Origin: Bostrychus sinensis
Lineage: Eukaryota > Chordata > Actinopteri > Gobiiformes > Eleotridae
Reading direction: 5' to 3'
Length of the DNA: 64,000 bases
Assembly: GCA_020698575.1 (NCBI GenBank)
Contig: CM036252.1
Coordinates: forward strand, 26,179,206 to 26,243,205
Part shown: piece after piece, positions 37,101 to 47,652 of the stretch
How the letters are laid out: every line of letters starts with the position of its first letter
Numbering within the stretch: the first letter of the stretch is position 1
The notes under the pieces: model-generated
The model's input: only the letters and a program-made list of their open reading frames with translations
What the model was told of the DNA's origin: nothing
The model's database searches: none
Translations under genes and position numbers: made by a program

Positions 37101-40100
37101 ATGTTCAAATTTGCCCATTCCCATTACTAAGATTGAACACCAAGATTCTCTTCTGTCCTCTCACGACTCCACATAAAATCCTGTCCTCCTGTTGTACTCA
37201 GTAAATGCTGCTCTCAGTGTGAGTCATGCGTTCCAGACTAACTGCTAACTGCACAGTCATGGCAGACAGCTCCTGCACTTCCTCAGCCTCCCTCTCTCTC
37301 CTCTGTGTGTGATTGTGTGTGGACTCTTATCTCCCACTCTGCCAGTCTCCACGACAACGTCCCACTTAACTCTGCCTCTCTGTACCTCTCTGAGCCGCTG
37401 TCCACCTCTTCATCAGGTTTACACAGCAGGGGGTTTATTAAAATTACACAATCTAACATCAACACACACATGCATATCATTATCACGGTAGGCTTTAGTT
37501 CACTGTACACCTTTTGAATTGAGAAAAGTAGACACTAGTTTATACTTGCTTGATAGTTTATGTACTTATTAACTTGTGTACCGTTTGCTTCTTAACTGCC
37601 TCTGCTTTATATGAACAAATCTTTAATGAGACACTTCAGCCATATGGTAAAATCAGATGGTGAAAGGTTGGTATATTTTCACCAAAAAGATTTCTTGATA
37701 CAGGCAAAGAAACTTAGAAAATGTGTTTATGCCTGTGGCAGGGGCAGAATCCTCTTCTGCCGCTTTTTCCCATTAGAGAGCTTGGCTGGCTGGATCCTGT
37801 GCCAGTTGTGCCTATGGCGGTATACACTCTGGACAATGGCTTGTTAGTTGTAGGGCAGACATGCACTGACAGACTATGAGACATAGTTATGTTGATAGAC
37901 TTCAGGTTTAGGTATGCTATATTAAGAATGACACATTGGGTTTGCATTAACGCTGTACCCAGTGCTGTGCCCAAACAAACTTTTTTTTTTTTAATGGCCA
38001 GAAAAACTCTATTGCCATTACAAAATACATACACTATAGATGCTAAAGAATAAAGCATTGTAGCATTGCCACATTGTGCTATTCTAAAACAAAGTCTTAT
38101 GTGTGAGATTAGATTTGCCAGTTTACTTTTTAGTTGTAGCAGTAGAAAGATAATTAAGCCAAAGGGTTACCTGTTTGAACTTTGAAATGTACCCAAAGTC
38201 TTGCAAACCCCTGACAACAGTTTTCTGACCTTGTTCTTCTGATCCTGTCCAGATGTGATCAAGCTGCAGTTGGTGGAGGCCGGTCTGGTGGAGTGCCTGC
38301 TGCAGGTGGTGGCTCAAACTGTGGACGGAGACAGAGAGGAGGACATTGCCCAACTCAAGACGTCCTCAGATCTCATGGTTCTGTTGCTGCTCGGAGGTAA
38401 ATGCGAAAGTGCTAGGTCTACTATTGCAAAGGTTCCCATCACATTCTGGAAAGTTATTTTATAAAAATTCAAATACTCATTTCAATCTAGATAATAGTCA
38501 TTTATTGGTCTTTCTTTGTTTTATCTTTGGTAAGAGAAGGGAACCGTATTAAGTCACCAATATGTTTCTTTGCCAAATGTGTGCCCCTCACAGGCACATG
38601 TTAAAATAAAATGGCCTTGTCCAGCAATATGGCGGTCCCTAAATAATTCATTCCTGGTTTTAATATTTCATTGCACCTCTATAGACTAGGAGATAACTGC
38701 TATTTTTAGCCAGAAATGAGCTGTAACTTGATAGATTGATGTTTTCCTGTGGGTCAGTCACAAGACAGTGTTTGATAAATAGTTACATTTATTTTATTCT
38801 GTGGTGTGTAGATGAGTCGATGCAGAAACTGTTTGAAGGTGGAAAGGGCAGTGTCTTCCAAAGAGTTCTGTCCTGGATTCCCTCTCACAACCACCAGCTG
38901 CAGCTCGCCGGGGCACTAGCCATAGCCAACTTTGCTCGAAACGGTATGTTTGACTTTCATGAGATGGCTACCGGCACTTGACAACATTTTTAGCTTCAGT
39001 TAATCATTATTTGGTGACACACGAGAAGAGTTAGGTAACACATCCACTTGACTCACTAAGCGATTTCACTGCACAAACAAAACTTGCCATGCTGTATAGT
39101 TGTAGTTTCAATGCACTCTTACTTCACATACATTTATGTTGCATAATTTCATAAGATATTATACGTATATATTTCATAAACATCTCTAAATACATACAAT
39201 CAGCTTTTTCTTTCTTTGCACAGATGGGAACTGTATTCACATGGTGGACACTGGGATTGTGCAGAAGCTTCTGGAGCTGTTGGACAGACACGTTGAAGAA
39301 GGGAATGTCACAGTACAACATGCAGCTCTAAGTGCCCTGCGAAATTTGGCTATACCTGGTGAGAACAGAGCAAGATACACCAAATTAAAAAACATATTTT
39401 AAATGCACATACAGTATTTAGTATCCATCAACAAAAAATGGGGAAAAAAATAAATGTAAGCATAAATAGATTTATTATATACATCTCTATATCAGTGTTG
39501 TATTTATTTATGTCAGAAGTTTCCGTTGTGTTTTAATGCTTTCCTTTCTACAGTGGTGAACAAATCCAAGATGCTGTCGGCTGGTGTGGCGGACGTGGTG
39601 TTGAAGTTCTTGCCTTCAGAGATGCCTCCGGTCCAGTTTAAGCTGCTGGGAACATTACGGATGCTCATTGATACACAAGGTACATTATACATGTTTTTAT
39701 TCCATTCTCTGAGTTAATCGGAATCTGTTGCTCGGTGAAGCAGCTCTCAATTCACTGGAGAGTTTATTACAGTCTGTATTGAAGTTATGTAAAGTAGTTG
39801 GCAGCAGTAAAAGACTTCTTTGGCAGCTCTCACACGGCATGTATTGTGATTTAAACAGATATAGAAACGGTTAAAGCAAAAATAATTTGGATAAATTCAT
39901 TTCAAGTCAAGAAATGGATTCTAGATGTAACTTGCATCAATAAAAATACTTGTGATGCAGCGTTTGTGTGTTTACAGTAAGGGTAAGTGATGTTTTTGGG
40001 GATGATTTGGCAAAAGCAAAGTGAAACATGCATGAATACTGGCAAAGCATGTTAAATAATGCTGGCATAGCTCCAATGCTATACTCAGTGAAAAGCTTAG

Positions 40101-42337
40101 GCTAAGCTAAACTTTTCTCTGATTGTGCAGTACTTTACTACTACTAATTAGTCTTTATTTTTTAATATTGTATTATGTAATGTTGAAACTAAAGGGCAGT
40201 GTAATGGTCACTTGTATTTATTTTACCTGAAAATCATCTTGATATTGTTGTTATTTTTTACATAGCTGAAGCTGCTGAGCAGCTGGGGACCAACGTGAAG
40301 CTGGTGGAGAGGCTGGTTGAGTGGTGCGAAGCCAAAGATCATGCTGGAGTGATGGGAGAGTCCAACAGGCTGCTGTCTGCACTCATCCGGCACAGCAAGT
40401 CCAAGGTCAGAGCACCACTGTCCTCTCATGTATTCAACTTATCAGTCAGCTTTGTTTTGTTATATTTTTCCTGTCGTGTTTAATGAATTATAGGAAGTGG
40501 TCAGAACCGTCATCCAGTGCGGAGGAGTCAAACATTTAGTTACCATGGCTACGAGTGAACATATGATAATGCAGAATGAAGCTCTGGTGGCTTTAGGTCT
40601 CATAGCAGCACTGGATCTTGGTAAGAAATGTGAAGAATATAGATTATGTAGAACATAAAGTGTGTAAACAGTGCTGTATGTGTGGACCTTAACATGAGCC
40701 TTTGTTGTTCCAGTGGCTGCTGAGAAGGACTTTGTTGGCTCCAGTCTGGTGTCTGTGCTTCACAAACTGCTGTCAGATGAGAGGAGTGCTCCGGAGATCA
40801 AATATAACTCCATGATTCTCATCTGTGCTGTTATGGGCTCTGGTGAGAACACATGTTTATTTTAAGTACTCCTTCTAGGTTTATTTAGTAGTGGTGTTTT
40901 CAGATAATGCAAATCAGCCTAATGGCAAAATGTTGAAATTAGATTTTCATGTATTTCCAACATTAAGCCTCTGTCCCACTGCGGCGTTTAACAATTCCAT
41001 TTGAAAAATGAAGACTTATGTTTATTCAGTGTTTTTATGAGTTTTTCAGGTGTTTTTTAGACTTATTTAAACACTGATAAATGGTGCTAGAGGTTTCAAA
41101 CTTTGAAAAACTTTCATGTTCAAAACGGCCAGCTTCCGATAGAGATTGGCAGTTCTTATATGTTACTCTGACATTTTTTTTTGTCATTTTCACCATTACT
41201 CTGGTGTTTGTTTGTTTGTTTTTTTTACATTTACATTGTTACTCAGGTTGAATCTTACCGGTTTTTAGACTTTTATGGCTGTTGGGCAGACTGGTGTCTG
41301 GTGTCCCTTATTCTGCTATTGGGACATCCTCCTGTGGGACCTCTGGGACCACCTCAGGTACCTCTGAGTCTGAAGATTCCTCCCTGGAAGGAGGAGTCAG
41401 GAGTCTAACCTTTGCCTGTAGTACCCCTTCTCTTAGCTGGCATGATGTGACTCCAAAATAATTTCCGAGTTAGTAGTGATTTCAAAATAAGCAATGTGGA
41501 CCGTCCAGGAGCTCCGACTGTTGTGATGAGCCGGCAGAGCTTGGCTGTGTATAAGATGCAAACCGGATGTTGATTGACGTTATTCAGACGTTTTTCATCT
41601 GTTTCGTTTGTTACGCATACTTAACCAGATGTTAGTCAGGTGTTCAATGTTCCGCAAGCTGGGCTCAATGAAGACATATTAAGACGTTACTCATGCCGTG
41701 CTATTGACTGTTCATGGCCAAAAAATATAAATTTGCCACCATATGACACTGTCTGACATAAATATTTAGACGGAGGCAGAATCATTTAATGGGGCAGTGG
41801 GACAGGGGCTTTAGAGGCAGGTGTAGGAGGTCTAAATATAGTGTGTATTGTAAAATAACAGGCCAAGACATACTTCTGCCTCTTTTAAACTTTGCAAACT
41901 AAAACCATTGGCTTAAAATGGCAAATACAAGTGCATTTGCCAAATATATACAGTATTAAATCGGCTTAGTTTGTATATTATTAATATGAGTTTGATGTTA
42001 TCATTTCAATAAAAACAAACAAAAACTGGGCTTTCCGCACATACATTATAACACATAAAAAGACAAAAACATTCTGACTACATTAATCATAAATCTATTT
42101 TAACTGCACATGTGTGACAATAATATTAGTGACTTGCAATGCTTTTCTTGGAAACGTCTGTTGGAAGATATATTTAGATGCTGATTACCTGCTTCCTGTT
42201 TCCTCTCAGAGCCCCTCCACAAAGAAGTCCAGAGCCTGGCGTTCATCGACGTCGTGTCCAAACTCCGGTCTCATGAAAACAAGACGGTCTCTCACCAGGC
42301 CTCACTCACGGAGCAGCGGCTAACAGCCCAGAGCTAA
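22104..42337 (+). CDS. rap1gds1: Rap1 GTPase-GDP dissociation stimulator 1, SmgGDS (15 coding exons)
   Basis: Exons: 22104-22107, 26462-26569, 27414-27536, 29568-29693, 32852-32998, 35938-36066, 36244-36369, 38253-38396, 38812-38943, 39224-39358, 39554-39679, 40266-40405, 40494-40620, 40714-40842, 42210-42337; 1824 bases, 607 residues, the length of human SmgGDS-607. Exon 1 codes only ATG plus one base. The protein is a stack of armadillo repeats; each middle exon encodes roughly one repeat. Recognisable segments: SSCTPKVANIIAEVAKN, LLQTGRALGNICYDS, DESMQKLFEGGKGSVFQRVL, LAGALAIANFARN, ALSALRNLAIP and the C-terminal SLTEQRLTAQS. It is a cytosolic chaperone and exchange factor for prenylated Rho/Rap GTPases. 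Exons 3-11 are all multiples of three and in the same phase. Intron 1 is 4.35 kb. Introns hold several MITEs listed separately. Confidence 0.97.
23605..23745 (-). mobile_element. Percomorph-type tRNA-derived SINE, minus strand
   Basis: In rap1gds1 intron 1. The plus strand reads TTAGGCAGTAGGTAGTGTAG, AGGCAGGATGAGATAAT, then ACTCGAACCTACGATGCC, with the inverted B box. Matching sequences are at 30605-30750 and, weaker, 60600-60725. Confidence 0.6.
24664..25165 (-). mobile_element. TTAA-type MITE, copy A (minus orientation, diverged)
   Basis: In rap1gds1 intron 1. The right end reads TTTGCATAACATAGCCCCTT TAA, and the interior (TTCCTGGAGTGGGTGGGGAT, GAGGCCTTAGAAACTCAG) is the reverse complement of the better-preserved copy at 46297-46860. 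The left end is diverged, so its boundary is approximate. Confidence 0.65.
29812..29910 (+). repeat. Retroelement 3'-tail fragment
   Basis: In rap1gds1 intron 4, just downstream of exon 4. GGGTTGCATCAGGAAGGGCATCC is a widespread fish retroelement tail motif. A similar but interrupted version is at 20270-20450 (GGGTGGCATCAGGAAG and GGGCATCCTGCACCAAAC). Confidence 0.5.
30605..30750 (-). mobile_element. Percomorph-type tRNA-derived SINE, minus strand
   Basis: In rap1gds1 intron 4. GGGGGAGAGAGCAGGGAGAG, then AGACTCGAACCTATGATGCT and AAGCTGTAGTCGTGCTGT match the order seen in 23605-23745. A (G)10 run sits just upstream at about 30500-30510. Confidence 0.6.
31925..32660. mobile_element. GC-rich MITE with GGGTGTGTTCACACTTGC ends
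   Basis: In rap1gds1 intron 4. The left end GGGTGTTTTCACACTTGCC and the right end GCAAGTGTGAACACACCC are inverted copies with one mismatch over about 18 bases. The flanks (TGA left, TAA right) fit a mutated 3-base TNA target duplication as in PIF/Harbinger elements, but the superfamily is not certain. Terminal parts are GC-rich (CTGGTGCGCTTCC and similar) while the middle is AT-rich. It ends 191 bases before rap1gds1 exon 5. Confidence 0.7.
32852..32998 (+). CDS. rap1gds1: rap1gds1 exon 5, likely cassette exon (SmgGDS-607 versus 558)
   Basis: 147 bases, starting and ending in phase 1, encoding 49 residues from EGRSAVDRAGGAHLVV to MLMNYSND. Skipping it keeps frame and gives 558 residues. Human RAP1GDS1 has exactly these two isoforms, 607 and 558 residues, differing by one armadillo repeat and by preference for prenylated versus unprenylated GTPases. 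Splice sites are good (TTTTGCAG; G/GTAATG, a weaker donor). Confidence 0.8.
33797..33821. repeat. Poly(T) run
   Basis: About 25 consecutive T in rap1gds1 intron 5. Confidence 0.9.
35020..35145 (-). mobile_element. TTAA-type MITE, copy C (fragment)
   Basis: In rap1gds1 intron 5. CTCTTTTGAACAGAAACAGA, CATTTTACTACAAAATGAG and CAAAACACAACTCCGG match minus-strand parts of the 46297-46860 element, with the middle missing. Confidence 0.5.
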
Positions 42338-43737
42338 AGGACTGTGTACCCCTCCCCCATTCCACCATAACATATGCCCCCGCCAACCACCCACACACAC
42401 ACACGCACACACAACACCCATACAACACACATGTACACAATGCCTGCCTGAAACATCCCCTCCTTTGTCACGTGCCAAGGTACCATGTCGTTTACTGCCA
42501 GCCTCTGGTCCAATCACAACACTCCATCTTCTCCTCTGCTTAGCACCAGACAATGGTTACACTGCAGTTGTATTCTGCATATGTCTATATCTTTCAAATA
42601 GGCCAGTTTTACAAAGGTAGTTAAGAAAATGTGTGTGGCATTTAGTTGTTTCTAAAATTTAGATTTAAAGTCGAACTAACTACCTAGGTCAATTTCTAAG
42701 CAAAGACTAGGAAAATAATTGTTTGCACTTTGTTTTGGGGTTTCCTATAGGCCTTTAATTAAACTGCTGTTGTGATCCTGTACATTGTCCAAAATGATGG
42801 CGGTACCTATAGAAGTGACAGTTTGCTAGATTATGATTTTGGAATAATCTTTAGAGTTAAAGCTCGAGCTAAACGATCCCTAAACGATGCTCAAAGTATA
42901 CAATATCTTTGTGAAACTGGCTTCAGTTTATTTTTATTTCATTTTGAGTCATAAAACCAAACTTGAAGCGTTTTTAGACTTTGGGGTATAGAAGTCATTC
43001 CCCTGAAAGCCATAATAGTGACTGATCTAAATGGGATTGAACATTCGGAAGGATTTACACGGACACTCCCATTGTTGTGACGTGACTTTTATCAACTAAG
43101 CAAAGTCTAAGCCTAGTATCGCCATCGACTTGTGCATGCAAATAGGAGCTGAAGCATCATAGACAGCAGCATATTGCAATAGATCCTTACGACCATAGCT
43201 GTGAACTCATCTGCAGATACCACACCAGTGAAATCGTGCACAAAAGAACAAAAAAATAATGACCGAGTGACTTTATTTTAGTCTTTTTTTCTAAAGCAGC
43301 CATCTACGCCGTGCCAGTTGTGTCTCATGTAGCTACAATTATAAACTGCCTAGAAACTGTGCATGTTTTAGTCCAGTGTTTTGCAGCTCACAAACTCCAA
43401 ATACAGCTTCACTCTTCCTCTTGTACTCCTCGTTTTTCACTCCTTCTCAAGTCTTGGATTGAGAAATTTTATTCACGTTTTAAATGACATAGATCCAACG
43501 TTGAGGAAAAAGAAACACTGTATTGTCCAAGACCGGCACAAGGACATTTTTATGAATACAAATCATGTAACTCGACGGAAAAACTATTTTTACTTCTACT
43601 TTACACTGACACTGTCTTATCACACAGCTGCTCCTAAGCCTATGGATCGCATGTCCCATATTCAAGTTTCAAGCACAACTTAAGCTACTGTTGTGTACCA
43701 TAGAATAATAAAAAGCCACAATTTCAGCATATACTCA
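42338..43737 (+). other. rap1gds1: rap1gds1 3' UTR
   Basis: Follows the rap1gds1 stop. It contains an (AC)n stretch at 42390-42413. A canonical AATAAA is at 43707-43712, about 1.37 kb after the stop, right before the MITE at 43738. An alternative ATTAAA-type signal lies near 44696. Which is used cannot be read from sequence. Open frames here show no known protein. Confidence 0.55.
43707..43712 (+). terminator. rap1gds1: Candidate poly(A) signal of rap1gds1
   Basis: AATAAA in CATAGAATAATAAAAAGCC, placed at the end of unique sequence and just before an inserted MITE. Confidence 0.5.
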
Positions 43738-44396
43738 AGGCCACATTATTAGGTTCACATGTTCTAATGCTTCCTAATGCAAATAAATAGGCATCAAATA
43801 GCATGGCAGTAACATGCAGATGCAAGATGAACCTGTTGAAGTTCAAACTGAGCATCAGAGTGGAGAAAAAAAGGTTGATTTTGGTCACATGGATGTTGGT
43901 GTGAGTGGTATTTCCCAACATAACTGTAGGGGTAATCTGTAGGCGACAAATAGCATGTGTGCAAGTGAGTGTCTCAATTGTAGTAAGCTGCTGCTTTCTG
44001 ATCAGATCAGAAAGCCGAGTTTCTTCGAGATCCAAGTTTCTCCGAGATCCGAGTTTCTTTCTGATCAGAAACTCGGTGAGCAGCCGTTCAGTACATGAAA
44101 ATGTGTTTAGGATGCCTGAGGAGAATGACCAGACTGGATTGATAAAACGCCTATGTTCCCAGATATTCTGTCATTGGCTTGTGTGTAAAAATCCCCAAAA
44201 TGTCAGTTTCTGAAATACTCAGACCAGCACCAACAACCATGCCACATTCAAGTGACTTAAATCTGATGCTCAGTTTGAACTTCAGAAGGTTTGTCTTGAA
44301 CATGTCTGCATTCCTAAATTAGTTGAGCTGCTGCTGTGTGACTGCCTTAATGAGCAGTTGAACAGATATACTGTACCTAATAAGGTGACCAGTGTT
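43738..44396. mobile_element. Long-inverted-repeat MITE with TTATTAGGT ends
   Basis: The left end (CACATTATTAGGTTCACATG) and right end (GTACCTAATAAGGTGACC) are inverted copies of the fish 'TTATTAGGTACAC' terminal motif. A perfect 21-base inverted pair lies inside: 43838-43858 and 44263-44283 (GAAGTTCAAACTGAGCATCA plus G). The centre carries extra modules described separately. It is non-coding. Exact ends are within a few bases. Confidence 0.7.
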
Positions 44397-46296
44397 CAAC
44401 ATGTCTTTTTGACCGTACTGCTGGGGCTATAAGGAGAATGCTGCTCTTGCATTCACGGGTTTGTTTCGTCTGCTGGACATAGTCACTGTAAACATCTGTG
44501 AACATGCCACGGTGTGTTCCTACAGCCACTGTTTTTGTTTTTTATGGTATGAATGGTTATTTATCAGATTTGTGCTCTTCTGAAGACACATGCCAGTGGA
44601 GATGTATCCATAGTAACTGCATCAAGTACTATAAACGTAAATGTTTGTTGTAAATGTCATGAGTTGTACATTTGAAAGATTGTAACTCAACAGATAATTA
44701 AAAGAGAATAGCTGGTCATGGCTGCTGTCTTGTTTGGCTGAACTGTTGGAAATAATGTTGAATTCTGTGTGGTGGCAGTTTATATGCATGCAGTATATTA
44801 GTATATATTTGATAGTTCATCTTATGCCCAAATTAGCTGGGATGGGCTCCTTACTTAAGTAAGTGGGTATAACGTGAATGCTACTTCAATCTGTAAATGT
44901 CTTTTGCGACAAGACTAAATGTTTTTGTTAGCTAGGTTTCAGATAGGATTTTCTCTGAAGTGACTACAGTGGCAGTAACCATTAACATCACCAGAGTTTG
45001 AAAAAGTTCTCCAAATCTAAAGTACAGTTACTACTAATATTGCTGCTGCAACTACTGCTTGTACTACTTCAAATACTACCGCTAATGCTTTTATACTACT
45101 ATTATGACTACTACAACTCCTCCTACTTCAACCCACTTTATCACGGAGCTTATTTGCAGACATCAAAATGTTCCTAAGTAAAAATAACTTTTTTAATATA
45201 ATCAAAGAATATTCTCTTCCAAAAATGTTTGGTAAAAGTTTTTTACTCAGCCAAAAGTTCAAGTTAACCTCTGAACATCATGCACAACTGTCAGTCATTT
45301 TTTTTAATAATATAGCCCCTGCTTAGCAGTCTCAACCTTTGTTTGGAATTAAAATTATTTGTAATTTAAATACTATTGGAATATGATATATTGCTGTTTT
45401 GATTATTTTCTTTGGGAAAAAAAACAAACTTAGTACTGGACCACAGTGACAGACTGAAGAAGTCCAACACTGGCAGACCATGAGTGGGAGGCGTCACCGC
45501 ACACTGGAGCCAACACAAGAAAAATCTTCACACTGACTCACACTTTTGTTACCTTTATTAATTAATATGACTCGATATTCAAATTCATCCAAATTGGACA
45601 TGAGAAAGGAGATGAGGAGGTAGAACATGACAATGCTCGTGAAATACAATCAATAGAAATGGTACGAGTGATGATGAGTGAGGTTCTTTACAGTGGTAAG
45701 ACACAGTAGAGCCTTCAAATCAGTAGTACATACAGTTACTGTATAAAACCCAGTCAAATGTACTATCAGTAGTATCAAAACCTGCTTTAATATGCAGATG
45801 CTGTACACTGGATACTGTAAACAGGGACTTATGCTAAGAGTTTTTGAACCAGAGATTTTCTTAGGAACACTTTTAGACTGATTCTCAGTTCAGACTTACT
45901 TCAGTTGTAAACACAGGTAATACAAATATAATATTTTATATAACTTCCAGATTTATAATCATTCAAGTAAGTCCTGAAGTTTGTTAGCCTTTCCAGCTTG
46001 CCACACTTGTTGGCTTGTTTCTACCAACCAGTCAAGGCTGTGTATCTAAAAGAGGGCGGGCATGCATTGTTTCATTTCCTTTATTAGTAATATATTTTTC
46101 AAATTGCCTTGTGTTTTGTGTATCTCGGTTCTGTTTTCTGATTGGTCAGTGTCTATCCAATTGGTTTTAATCTGTATCATTTTGTGCTGCGCCCTGAAAG
46201 TCAAGTTGAAGTCCACAGGTGCCCGAATAATTCTTTATAGAAAAACAGAATTAGGATGGCTGACCAAACTAGAGCAAGTTTGCGAGTAAAAATTAC
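44397..46296. other. Intergenic, rap1gds1 downstream side
   Basis: No gene recognised. It holds a fragment with AGCTGGGATGGGCTCC (44838-44853), like the 3' part of the fish SINE-like repeat at 19600, and a trinucleotide-like (ACT)n region with CTACT/TACTA units at about 45033-45130. Confidence 0.5.
45033..45130. repeat. Degenerate (ACT)n repeat
   Basis: Irregular run of ACTACT, TACTGC and CTACTTC units. Confidence 0.7.
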
Positions 46297-46860
46297 TTAA
46301 AGGTGCTATATTATGCAAAATCGACTTTTGTGAACTTTCTACCATGTTATAATGTTCCCTCATCAAAAATATATCTGGAGTTGTGTTTTGGTCCATTCAA
46401 GCCTGTTTGAGTAATCCTGTAGTCTCTAGCTCTGAGTTTCTGAGGCCTCAGAATGCTTGGTTTCACAAACATTCGCCTCTCCCCCATGAACCCCTGCCCA
46501 CTCCAGGAAGCACTAACCAATCAACAAGCCCTCTACATCCAATCTGCTCTCATTTATTTATCCAAAAAAAGGGTGTAGAGCTAAGATTCCACTGACTTTT
46601 TTTGTAGTAAAATGGCATCATACAAAAAGTTCAAGGAAACAAACAGCTCTTTCTCTTTGTTTGTGTTCAAAAGACTGTTACAGAGCTGCACTCTGCTGGT
46701 CTCTTAACCTAATTCTTTTTGGAAGTATTTAAATAATTATTAGAAATGCTTTCTTTAGGTCACATAATGTTTTTAAAGGTTGTAAAACATGCAGTGCTGT
46801 TCTAGAGGTGACCAAGATTCGTTTAGAAAGATAAATAAAAGCATAATATAGCCTCTTTAA
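46297..46860 (+). mobile_element. TTAA-type MITE, copy B (best preserved)
   Basis: Starts TTAAAGGTGCTATATTATGC and ends GCATAATATAGCCTCTTTAA, inverted ends of about 20 bases with TTAA at both borders, as in piggyBac-like or Kolobok-like elements. The interior is non-coding. Related minus-orientation copies are at 24664-25165 and 35020-35145. Confidence 0.8.
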
Positions 46861-47614
46861 ATAAAATTGTTCATGACAAGACTATAATACGACTGAATAG
46901 TACAGCGTGTACATTGATTTTATAGCCATTTTTAATGTTACAGGCCATGTACACACTATTCACACTATACACTCGGCTTATTTTTTCAGATTTTGTCCAA
47001 GAATTTTTCAGAATTTGTGTGTAGTCTATTTGGAATAGCATGAAAGCAGTATGTAACGCAATGGAAATGAGTGTTGCTAAATTTACTTTTAGCACTGTCT
47101 ATGCTAAACAGTCACATGTACAAAACATTGTAAGCATACCTAAGAGTTTAGTCCCTTCCATTTTGTAATTTCATTGACTTTACATCATAAGCAAACGTGA
47201 CATTTTTCCCTTCAGTTCTGTGGAACAATGCAAGCACTTTACATTGCAAACACTTGTCTTGTATACAACTAGTTTACAGCCTATGTGACAGCTTTAGGCT
47301 TTAGTGTTACAGTGAAAAATACTGATCTAATATCAAAAAATGTATCAAAACTCCTAATCTTTACACATAGCTATCAAAACAGAGCATAGTGACAGTCTGA
47401 ATGTAGTGCACTGCTTTTGGACAATTACATTTTTACAACAAGCCACACTGTTATATACAAAAGTGTTAGTGTGACGTTTTAGTGCTTGTAAGAAGGTGCT
47501 GGTTCTGTGAAGTCCTCTGTGACCCATAGCTGAAAAATATAACAAAATAAGATGATTATTTCATTGAATAATACTTGCAATAATTATCTGTGGAGAGGAT
47601 TATGAAAAACATAC

Positions 47615-47652
47615 CTGTCAGAATTGGAAGGCTGCTTCCTTAGGTAAAAAGG
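47615..47652 (-). other. Candidate 38-base minus-strand exon with canonical splice sites
   Basis: On the minus strand, a pyrimidine-rich tract ending CTTCTCTTCTTGCAG precedes the segment and CAG/GTATGT follows it. A further acceptor, TATATTTTTCAG, ends 85 bases downstream, so a last exon would start at 47529. One frame of the 38 bases is open, but I recognise no protein. It may be an alternative 3' exon of tspan5, whose stop codon overlaps a donor site at 50445. Confidence 0.4.
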
